DNA from: Stenotrophomonas sp. ESTM1D_MKCIP4_1 | GTDB taxonomy: Bacteria > Pseudomonadota > Gammaproteobacteria > Xanthomonadales > Xanthomonadaceae | Assembly: GCF_003086895.1 (NCBI RefSeq) | Contig: NZ_CP026004.1 | Coordinates: 1,089,663 to 1,153,662 of the forward strand | Direction: 5' to 3' | DNA length: 64,000 bases | In this document: piece by piece, positions 27,193-33,560 of the stretch | Layout of the letters: each line of letters starts with the position of its first letter | Numbering within the stretch: the first letter of the stretch is position 1 | Made by a program: the position numbers and the translations under genes | Notes under the pieces: generated by a model | Databases searched by the model: none | Told to the model about the DNA's origin: nothing | Seen by the model: only the letters and a program-made list of their open reading frames with translations

Positions 27193-27726
27193 ATGTGCAC
27201 CTTCATCACCGTGTTCCTGCCCACCTCATTGCCGCACGAGACGGCCGCCGCGATCTTCACCCGCAGCGGCCGCCGGCTGTTCGGGCAGGATTCGCCCAGC
27301 CTGCAGGCCGCGGTCGGGCCCGGCTGGCAGCCGTGGCTGAGCGCCGCGCACTGCGATTGCGGCACCGCGCTGGCGTCGGCGCGGGCCGGGCCGGAGTGGA
27401 AGGGCGATGCCGAACGCTGGCGGAAGAAGGGCTGGAGCGAGGCGAAGATCGCCCGCGCGCAGGCCGAGCAGTTGGCGCGGCATGCGCAGGATCAGCAGGC
27501 GCGTCGCGATGAAGCCCTGGGCGACACCGGGCAGTGGTTGCAGCGCATCGATGCCCTGTTGCAGGCCGGTGCGTCGCGCATCGGTCTGCTGGTGCGTGAT
27601 TACGAGGGCGCGGTGGGCGCCCGGCAGCCGAAGCCGCCGGAACGCCACTGGCCGCGCGCGCGCCTGGCAGCGGCGGATCTGCTGGCCTTCGAGCCGGGCA
27701 TGTTGCATTGGATCGAGCGCGGGTGA
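27193..27726 (+). CDS. conserved small protein with Cys-Asp-Cys-Gly motif, unknown function
   Basis: 177 residues from ATG 27193. MCTFITVFLPTSLP and AAHCDCGTALA (Cys2, His53, Cys54, Cys56) recall a family of uncharacterised proteobacterial proteins starting MCTFI with a downstream CDCGT. The Cys/His set could bind a metal. From about 75 to 115 it is charged and helical (WRKKGWSEAKIARAQAEQLARH). No signal peptide. Transcribed alone after the 87-bp array, with another repeat directly after its stop. Confidence 0.75.
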   Translation: MCTFITVFLPTSLPHETAAAIFTRSGRRLFGQDSPSLQAAVGPGWQPWLSAAHCDCGTALASARAGPEWKGDAERWRKKGWSEAKIARAQAEQLARHAQDQQARRDEALGDTGQWLQRIDALLQAGASRIGLLVRDYEGAVGARQPKPPERHWPRARLAAADLLAFEPGMLHWIERG

Positions 27727-27733
27727 CGCCGCG

Positions 27734-27776
27734 ATCCACGCATGGCGTGGATCTACTGCCGAGCCCACGCTCGGCT
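27734..27776. repeat. GTAG elements, inverted ATCCACGC type plus GCCGAGC stem
   Basis: ATCCACGCATGGCGTGGATC-TAC followed directly by GCCGAGCCCACGCTCGGC. It lies between the stop of the CDCG protein and that of the SMI1/KNR4 gene, which converge here. Confidence 0.8.
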
Positions 27777-27780
27777 TCCT

Positions 27781-28374
27781 TCATTGATCCTCGTCGATGA
27801 ACGCGTAATCGCGATCGATCTGCTGCTGCAGGTACGCATCGAAGCTCGGTGCGATGACCGCATAGCTGTCCGGGTCATGCAGGTAACGCACCACCTGGCC
27901 GACGGTGCCGCCCGGCGTGGGGTCGAAATCCAGATACAGCATGGAGGTGCCTCCATTGTTCATGCAGTGCGAGAAGCACAGGCGGCGGTTCATCGGCAGA
28001 TCGGCGTCGATGCCGTCGCCAAGGATCTCCGGCTCGTCGTCCAGCCATTCCTCGTAGATGGACCGGATGCTGTCGTCCCACTGCTGCTGGTCTTCGAAGA
28101 TCTGCGCGACCGAGCGCAGGTAGTACGGGTAGCCGCCGTCCTCGACATCCGAACCCAGCATGTAAACCACGACCTCGCCACCGGGATACTCGCGGAAGTG
28201 GGTGCCATCCACCTGCGACAGCAAGGACAGCAGGCTCTCAGGCACCAGCGGCCACTGCGCGCGCAGGCGCTGCAGATCCTCGGCACTGGCGCCGTGGACG
28301 TGCGCCCATTGCGCTGCGTCCTCGGCAGGCAGGCGCGGGATCAGGCCCGACAGAAAGCGATCAACAAGGTTCAT
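27781..28374 (-). CDS. SMI1/KNR4 (SUKH) domain protein
   Basis: 197 residues. LQRLRAQWPLVPESLLSLLSQVDG near residue 36-60 is the SUKH/SMI1 N-terminal pattern, continued by the acidic, Trp/Tyr-rich core (YLRSVAQIFEDQQQW, LYLDFDPTPGGTVGQVV). SUKH proteins are often immunity proteins against polymorphic toxins but also occur as stand-alone proteins. No toxin gene is next to it, so no immunity claim is made. The ATG abuts the inverted repeat at 28377, and no Shine-Dalgarno is present, so translation may be weak or the start displaced. Confidence 0.85.
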   Translation of the reverse strand: MNLVDRFLSGLIPRLPAEDAAQWAHVHGASAEDLQRLRAQWPLVPESLLSLLSQVDGTHFREYPGGEVVVYMLGSDVEDGGYPYYLRSVAQIFEDQQQWDDSIRSIYEEWLDDEPEILGDGIDADLPMNRRLCFSHCMNNGGTSMLYLDFDPTPGGTVGQVVRYLHDPDSYAVIAPSFDAYLQQQIDRDYAFIDEDQ

Positions 28375-28376
28375 GT

Positions 28377-28490
28377 AAAAAGGGGACGGAGGGGATCAAG
28401 TCGTATCCAACCACACCTGCGTCACGTCGCCAATGCAGAATGCGACGCGGGAGGGTGTTCCGCGACTTAATCCCCTCCGTCCCCTTTTTT
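28377..28490. repeat. long inverted repeat, MITE/REPIN-like
   Basis: A 27-28 bp arm (AAAAAGGGGACGGAGGGGAT, then CAAGTCG) at 28377-28403 has its inverse at 28463-28490 with one substitution. The 59 bp between show weaker inverse similarity, so the whole may fold as one hairpin of about 114 bp. It occupies nearly all of the divergent region between SMI1/KNR4 and the hydrolase. Confidence 0.85.
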
Positions 28491-28505
28491 GAGTGGAGCA
28501 GGCGC

Positions 28506-29291
28506 ATGAACCGATGGCGGTGTGGTGTAGCGATGGTGCTGGGGCTGGCGGCGATGCCGGCTTGGGCGGCGATGAAAACCCAGCCGGTGGAATGGAAGCA
28601 CCAGGGCACGACTTTCAGTGGTGTGCTGGTCTATGACGACGGCGACAACGACAAGCGCCCGGGCCTGGTGATGGTGCCGAACTGGAAGGGCGTCAATGAA
28701 TCCGCCATCGAGAAGGCCAAGCAGCTGGCCGGCGATGACTATGTGGTGCTGGTGGCCGATGTGTACGGCAAGGGCGTGCGGCCCAAGACCGATGCCGAGG
28801 CCGGCCCGGTGGCGACCAAGCTGCGCAACGACCGGGCGCTGCTGCGTGCGCGGGCGCTGGAGGCGGTGAATGTGCTCAAGGCCCAGGCCGGCAAGGCACC
28901 GCTGGATGCCAGCCGCATCGGCGCCGTGGGCTTCTGTTTCGGCGGTACCACGGTGCTGGAACTGGCGCGTGCCGGTGCACCGTTGGCGGGTGTGGTCAGC
29001 CTGCACGGCGGGCTGGGGTCACCGTTGCCGGCACAGGCCGGTGGCAGCCATCCCTCGGTGCTGGTGCTCAACGGGGCCGACGACAAGAGCGTGACCGCAG
29101 AGGACATCGCCGGTTTCCAGACCGAAATGAACGCGGCCAAGGTCGACTGGGAATTCACCAACTACAGCGGCGCGGTGCATTGCTTTGCCGAGCGCGATGC
29201 CAACAGCCCGCCGGGCTGCCAGTACAACGAACGGGCGGCCAAGCGCGCGTGGAAGGCGCTGGATGAGTTCTTCGAGGAGCGGTTCCGGTAA
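28506..29291 (+). CDS. exported dienelactone hydrolase family protein
   Basis: 261 residues from ATG 28506, with GTGGAGCAG upstream as ribosome site. Residues 1-22 are a signal peptide ending PAWAA, so it is periplasmic. It has the alpha/beta-hydrolase core with a Cys nucleophile, C144 in VGFCFGGTT, acid in LNGADDKS (192/193) and His225 in SGAVHCFAE: the Cys-Asp-His triad of dienelactone hydrolases. The physiological ester is unknown, and no aromatic degradation genes are nearby. Confidence 0.92.
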   Translation: MNRWRCGVAMVLGLAAMPAWAAMKTQPVEWKHQGTTFSGVLVYDDGDNDKRPGLVMVPNWKGVNESAIEKAKQLAGDDYVVLVADVYGKGVRPKTDAEAGPVATKLRNDRALLRARALEAVNVLKAQAGKAPLDASRIGAVGFCFGGTTVLELARAGAPLAGVVSLHGGLGSPLPAQAGGSHPSVLVLNGADDKSVTAEDIAGFQTEMNAAKVDWEFTNYSGAVHCFAERDANSPPGCQYNERAAKRAWKALDEFFEERFR

Positions 29292-29294
29292 CCG

Positions 29295-29351
29295 GTAGGT
29301 GCCGACCGTTGGTCGGCAACCTCTGAAATGCCGGCCAGCGGCCGGCACTAC
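29295..29351. repeat. GTAG palindrome pair (SMAG/REPIN type)
   Basis: GTAGGTGCCGACCGTTGGTC ... GGCCAGCGGCCGGCACTAC, an inverted doublet with a diverged left copy. It lies between the convergent hydrolase and ispB-type genes. Confidence 0.9.
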
Positions 29352-29354
29352 CGG

Positions 29355-30353
29355 TCAATGCGAACGCTGTACCGCGTAACGGGCCAGGCCACGCAGGGCG
29401 GCCACGGCATCGTTGTCGGCCAGGCCGTCGAGCGCGCGCTCGGCGGCTTCGGCGTATTCCTCGGCACGGCGACGGCTGTAGTCCAGGCCGCCGGTGGCGC
29501 GGATGGCGGCCAGCACTTCCGGCATGGCTGAAGCGTCACCGTCCTGCACGATGCTGCGCAGGCGTTCGCGGGTCGCGTCATCCGAATGGGCCATGGCGTG
29601 GATCAGCGGCAACGTCGCCTTGCCTTCGGCCAGGTCATCGCCCAGGTTCTTGCCCAGTTCGTCGGCGTTGGCCGAGTAATCGAGCACGTCATCGGCGATC
29701 TGGAACGCATAGCCCAGGTTCATGCCGTAGTCGTACAGCGCCTGCTGGGTGGCGGCGTCCACGCCGCTGGCCAGGGCGCCCAGGCGCGTGCCGGCGGCGA
29801 ACAGCACGGCCGTCTTGCGCTCGATCACGCGCAGGTAGGCCGCTTCGTCGGTGTCCGGGTTGTGCACGTGCAGCAGCTGCAGCACTTCGCCTTCGGCGAT
29901 GCGGTTGGTGGTATCGGCCAGGATCTGCATGACCGGCATGCGATCCAGTTCCACCATCAGCTGGAAGCTGCGCGAGTACAGGAAGTCACCCACCAGCACG
30001 CTCGGCGCGTTGCCCCACAGGGCATTGGCCGTGCTGCGGCCGCGCCGCAGGCTGGATTCGTCCACCACGTCGTCGTGCAGCAGGGTGGAGGTGTGGATGA
30101 ATTCGATGATCGCCGCCAGCTGGTGGTGCTCCGGGCCGGCCTGGCCGACCGCATGGCCGGCCAGCATCACCAGCATCGGACGCAGGCGCTTGCCGCCGGC
30201 CGAAATGATGTGGTCGGCGATCTGGTTGATCAGTACGACGTCCGAAGACAGCCGGTGCCGGATCAGGGCATCGACGGCGGCCATGTCGGCCGCGGCAAGC
30301 GACTGGATCTGGGGCAGGCCCAGGGCGGGACGGGTGTCTTCGGTGATGGTCAT
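29355..30353 (-). CDS. ispB: polyprenyl (octaprenyl) diphosphate synthase
   Basis: 332 residues. It builds the long isoprenoid side chain of ubiquinone. The first Asp-rich motif is LLHDDVVD (D94, D95, D98), the second QIADDVLDYS (D221, D222, D225), with GGKRLRP at 53-59 binding diphosphate. Small residues before the first motif (FIHTSTLLHDD) fit long-chain all-trans synthases. In many proteobacteria ispB is divergent from ribosomal protein genes; here it is divergent from an alpha-glucosidase. Chain length is inferred. Confidence 0.94.
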   Translation of the reverse strand: MTITEDTRPALGLPQIQSLAAADMAAVDALIRHRLSSDVVLINQIADHIISAGGKRLRPMLVMLAGHAVGQAGPEHHQLAAIIEFIHTSTLLHDDVVDESSLRRGRSTANALWGNAPSVLVGDFLYSRSFQLMVELDRMPVMQILADTTNRIAEGEVLQLLHVHNPDTDEAAYLRVIERKTAVLFAAGTRLGALASGVDAATQQALYDYGMNLGYAFQIADDVLDYSANADELGKNLGDDLAEGKATLPLIHAMAHSDDATRERLRSIVQDGDASAMPEVLAAIRATGGLDYSRRRAEEYAEAAERALDGLADNDAVAALRGLARYAVQRSH

Positions 30354-30459
30354 GCGATCAGGCTTTCAGGCTCACCGTTGATTATAGGCGCTGGCCGTGA
30401 ATTCGGGCGGAAAGCGACGGAGCCGGACTTTCCGCAGGCCCATGGCCGGGCCTGCGGCG

Positions 30460-30473
30460 TGAATACGTATGCA
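30460..30473. promoter_or_regulatory. maltodextrin-regulon operator site 1
   Basis: TGAATACGTATGCA, 95 bp upstream of the alpha-glucosidase start. The same 14 bases occur upstream of the maltodextrin TonB receptor (36451) and between the GH97 and six-hairpin genes (38820). The near-palindromic form with a central CG fits a LacI-family operator. Confidence 0.75.
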
Positions 30474-30568
30474 GCCAGCGCCATGCCCTGGAAGCCGCCG
30501 CTAAGCTTGCGGTTGTTGGTTTTCGGCCCGCTTCCGGTGGGTCCCGCATGCCCGGAGGGGGGCTGTCG

Positions 30569-32182
30569 ATGTCGCACAATCCATGGTGGCGCGGAGCCGT
30601 CATCTATCAGATCTACCCGCGCAGCTACCTCGACGCCAGCGGCGACGGGGTCGGCGATCTGCCCGGCATCATCCAGCGGCTGGACCACATTGCAGCGCTG
30701 GGCGCCGATGCGATCTGGATCTCGCCGTTCTTCCGATCGCCGATGGCCGATTTCGGTTACGACATCGCGGACTATCGCGACGTCGACCCGCTGTTCGGCA
30801 CGCTGGACGACTTCGACCGCCTGCTGGCCAAGGCGCACGGCCTGGGCCTGAAGGTGATGATCGACCAGGTGCTCAGCCACACCTCGATCGAGCATGCCTG
30901 GTTCCGCGAAAGCCGCCAGGACCGGACCAACCCGAAGGCCGACTGGTACGTGTGGGCCGACCCGCGCGAAGACGGCACCCCGCCCAACAACTGGCTGTCG
31001 CTGTTCGGCGGCGGTGCCTGGCAGTGGGAGCCGCGCCGCGAACAGTACTACCTGCACAACTTCCTGGTCGACCAGCCGGACCTGAACTTCCACAACCCGG
31101 ATGTGCAGCAGGCCACCCTGGACAACGTGCGGTTCTGGCTCGACCGCGGCGTGGATGGCTTCCGCCTGGACGCCATCAACTTCTGCTTCCATGACGCGCA
31201 GCTGCGCGACAACCCGCCCAAGCCGGCGGACAAGCGCGTCGGCCGCGGCTTCAGCCCCGACAACCCCTACGCCTACCAGTACCACTACTACAACAACACC
31301 CAGCCGGAAAACCTGCCGTTCCTGGAGCAGCTGCGCGCGCTGCTGGACCAGTACCCCGGTGCGGTGAGCCTGGGCGAGATCTCCTCGGAGGACTCGCTGG
31401 CCACCACTGCCGAGTACACCCAGGACGGCCGCCTGCACATGGGCTACAGCTTCGAGCTGCTGGTGGACGACTACAGCGCGGCCTACATCCGCGACACCGT
31501 TTCGCGCCTGGAAGCGGTGATGACCGAAGGCTGGCCGTGCTGGGCGGTGTCCAATCACGACGTGGAACGGGCGGTAAGCCGTTGGGGCGGCCGCCCGTCC
31601 GACCCGCGCCTGGCCCGCATGCTGGTGGCCATGCTGTGCTCGCTGCGCGGTTCGGTCTGCCTCTACCAGGGTGAAGAGCTGGGCCTGGCCGAGGCCGAAG
31701 TCGCGTTCGAGGACCTGCAGGACCCCTACGGCATCACCTTCTGGCCGAACTTCAAGGGCCGTGACGGTTGCCGCACGCCGATGCCTTGGACCGACGCCCC
31801 GCTGGCCGGCTTCACCACCGGCAAGCCCTGGTTGCCGATCCCGGCCGAACACCGCGCGGCCGCCGTGGCCGTGCAGGACGCCGACCCGGGTTCGGTGCTG
31901 AGCGCTTTCCGCGATTTCCTGGCCTGGCGGCGGACCCAGCCGGTCCTGCTGCAAGGGGACATCCAGTTCCTGGACAGTGCTGAGCCGGTGCTGCTTTTCC
32001 AGCGTATGCTTGCAGATGAAACCCTTCTGCTGGCCTTCAATCTGTCGGCCGAACCGGTCAGCCACCCGCTGCCGGCCGGCCGCTGGCAGCAGGTGGCAGT
32101 GCCGGGCCCGGATGCGGGCACGGTGGAGGGCAATGAACTGCGGCTGCCGCCGCGCGCGGTGTATTGCGCACGACGCAGCTGA
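30569..32182 (+). CDS. GH13 alpha-glucosidase (XgtA-like, GH13_23)
   Basis: 537 residues from ATG 30569, with GGAGG 11 bp upstream. No signal peptide, so it acts in the cytoplasm on imported maltooligosaccharides. GH13 catalytic residues are Asp201 in GFRLDAINF, Glu270 in SLGEISSED and Asp331 in VSNHDVER. VIYQIYPRSYLDASGDGVGDL marks the oligo-1,6/alpha-glucosidase group and resembles Xanthomonas campestris XgtA, which also transglucosylates. It is preceded by operator site 1 and followed by a strong terminator, so monocistronic. Confidence 0.94.
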   Translation: MSHNPWWRGAVIYQIYPRSYLDASGDGVGDLPGIIQRLDHIAALGADAIWISPFFRSPMADFGYDIADYRDVDPLFGTLDDFDRLLAKAHGLGLKVMIDQVLSHTSIEHAWFRESRQDRTNPKADWYVWADPREDGTPPNNWLSLFGGGAWQWEPRREQYYLHNFLVDQPDLNFHNPDVQQATLDNVRFWLDRGVDGFRLDAINFCFHDAQLRDNPPKPADKRVGRGFSPDNPYAYQYHYYNNTQPENLPFLEQLRALLDQYPGAVSLGEISSEDSLATTAEYTQDGRLHMGYSFELLVDDYSAAYIRDTVSRLEAVMTEGWPCWAVSNHDVERAVSRWGGRPSDPRLARMLVAMLCSLRGSVCLYQGEELGLAEAEVAFEDLQDPYGITFWPNFKGRDGCRTPMPWTDAPLAGFTTGKPWLPIPAEHRAAAVAVQDADPGSVLSAFRDFLAWRRTQPVLLQGDIQFLDSAEPVLLFQRMLADETLLLAFNLSAEPVSHPLPAGRWQQVAVPGPDAGTVEGNELRLPPRAVYCARRS

Positions 32183-32209
32183 CCGATTTCTCCGGTGGCG
32201 GTACTTGCG

Positions 32210-32241
32210 GGGACGGGGCCGAAGCGCCCCGTCCCTTTTTT
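32210..32241 (+). terminator. rho-independent terminator of the alpha-glucosidase gene
   Basis: A 10-bp perfect stem GGGACGGGGC / GCCCCGTCCC, 6-nt loop, then six T, starting 27 bp after the stop codon. Confidence 0.92.
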
Positions 32242-32335
32242 GTGGGTGGGCGTGGGCGGGTACTTTGCAGGTTCTGGAATGGCGCTGGCCGGGAGCGGGC
32301 GTGGAGACTGAGGGGCCTCCCTGCATGGAAGAGCT

Positions 32336-32773
32336 TTGAAGCGTTCCTTCATTCTGTTGGTGCGATTGCTGGCACTGGCGGCAGTCCTGTCCGTTGCCCA
32401 CCCTGTCTTCGCCGCGCCCATTTTGATCGTGGGGCCCTCATTGGAGGATGCCTTCGAGGGCACTGACGTGGTGCCTGGCCTGAAGCAGTTGCTGGGGCCG
32501 GAGTATGGGGCCTTCCGTCGCAACTTCGATGAGTCGGCGGTGCCGGTGCCGCTGAAGGATGGAGGGCTGCTGCTGGATGGGTGGCGCTTGGGGTTCCACC
32601 AGCAGCATGCGGCGGCAGTGGTGGTGTACCCCGATGGTGAGTTGCACGCTGCGTACTACGACGCTGAGCGCCAGGCGATACGGTTCTTTTCCACGTCAGA
32701 AGGTCTGCACCATCGAGCGCTGTTGATATGGGCAAAGCGCTTTGACCTGCCTGCTCATCGGCGGCAGAGGTGA
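32336..32773 (+). CDS. small exported protein, unknown function
   Basis: 145 residues from a TTG at 32336, with GGAAG just upstream. Residues 1-27 are a Sec signal ending in VFAA. The mature part (LEDAFEGTDVVPGLKQLLGPEYG, LDGWRLGFHQQHAAAVVVYPDGE, HHRALLIWAKRF) has the layout of a small alpha/beta secreted domain and faintly recalls Ivy-type lysozyme inhibitors. It lacks the CKPHDC loop, so that name is not applied. Flanked by the alpha-glucosidase terminator and the 103-bp array. Confidence 0.7.
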   Translation: MKRSFILLVRLLALAAVLSVAHPVFAAPILIVGPSLEDAFEGTDVVPGLKQLLGPEYGAFRRNFDESAVPVPLKDGGLLLDGWRLGFHQQHAAAVVVYPDGELHAAYYDAERQAIRFFSTSEGLHHRALLIWAKRFDLPAHRRQR

Positions 32774-32814
32774 TCGGTCGTCCGCAGGCCCGCATCCACG
32801 CATGGCGTGACCAG
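32774..32814. repeat. inverted ATCCACGC element before the 103-bp array
   Basis: ATCCACGCATGGCGTG (from 32793) is the reverse orientation of the hairpin that opens each 103-bp unit, separated from unit 1 by CCAG. Confidence 0.6.
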
Positions 32815-33432
32815 TAGATCCACGCCATGCGTGGATGAAATCCGTCAGGTGCCGACCATCCACATGGGGTCAGAGCCCGTTGCGTGGCAACGGGATCCGC
32901 CCCCGGGCGGGGACTGGTAGATCCACGCCATGCGTGGATGAAATCCGTCAGGTGCCGACCATCCACATGGGGTCAGAGCCCGTTGCGTGGCAACGGGATC
33001 CGACCCCGGGCGGGGACCGGTAGATCCACGCCATGCGTGGATGAAATCCGTCGGACACCGACATTCCAGATGGGCTCAGAGCCCGTTGCGTGGCAACGGG
33101 ATCCGACCCCGCGCGGAGACGAGTAGATCCACGCCATGCGTGGATGAAATCCGTCAGGCACCGACCATCCAGATGGGGTCAATGCCCGTTGCGTGGCAAC
33201 GGGATCCGACCCCGGGCGGGGACCGGTAGATCCACGCCATGCGTGGATGAAATCCGTCAGGTGCCGACCATCCACATGGGGTCAGAGCCCGTTGCGTGGC
33301 AACGGGATCCGACCCCGCGCGGAGACGAGTAGATCCACGCCATGAGTGGATGAAATCCGTCAGGTGCCGACCATCCAGATGGGGTCAGAGCCCGTTGCGT
33401 GGCAACGGGATCCGACCCCAGGCGGAGACCAA
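32815..33432. repeat. tandem array of six 103-bp composite units
   Basis: Units start at 32815, 32918, 33021, 33124, 33227 and 33330, each exactly 103 bp. Each unit has a TAGATCCACGCCATGCGTGG-type hairpin, a 30-bp linker (GAAATCCGTCAGGTGCCGAC...), a family A palindrome (GGGGTCAGAGCCCGTTGC-GTG-GCAACGGGATCCGACCCC) and a short spacer alternating between GGGCGGGGACCGG and GCGCGGAGACGAG types. Units differ by a few substitutions only. It lies between the convergent small exported protein and the TonB receptor. The open frames crossing it in all phases are artefacts. Confidence 0.97.
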
Positions 33433-33462
33433 AAGAAAACCCGCTGCCTGCGCAGCGGGTTT
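33431..33462 (-). terminator. rho-independent terminator of the maltodextrin TonB receptor
   Basis: An 11-bp stem AAACCCGCTGC / GCAGCGGGTTT with loop CTGC, followed on the minus strand by TTTTCTTTT. It lies about 98 bp after the receptor stop, next to the array. Confidence 0.88.
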
Positions 33463-33485
33463 CCGGTCCAGGTCCCGGTGATGCT

Positions 33486-33506
33486 GCCAGGCATGCCTGG
33501 CACTAC
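33486..33506. repeat. single GTAG element, GCCAGGCATGCCTGGC type
   Basis: GCCAGGCATGCCTGGC-ACTAC, a GTAG element in reverse orientation with a different stem. It lies in the 3' region of the TonB receptor. Confidence 0.75.
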
Positions 33507-33560
33507 GGATCCCGCTCGCCGGGCATGGCCCGGAGCTGCCGAGGTGTTACCGGGCCGCGG

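Noticed and set aside
27781..28374. SMI1/KNR4 protein as immunity gene of a toxin system
   Set aside because: No polymorphic toxin, secretion gene or other immunity gene lies next to it.
32336..32773. Ivy-type lysozyme inhibitor
   Set aside because: The overall layout is similar but the CKPHDC active loop is absent, so the name was not applied.
32815..33432. CRISPR array
   Set aside because: Units are near-identical over their full 103 bp with no unique spacers, and no cas genes are present.
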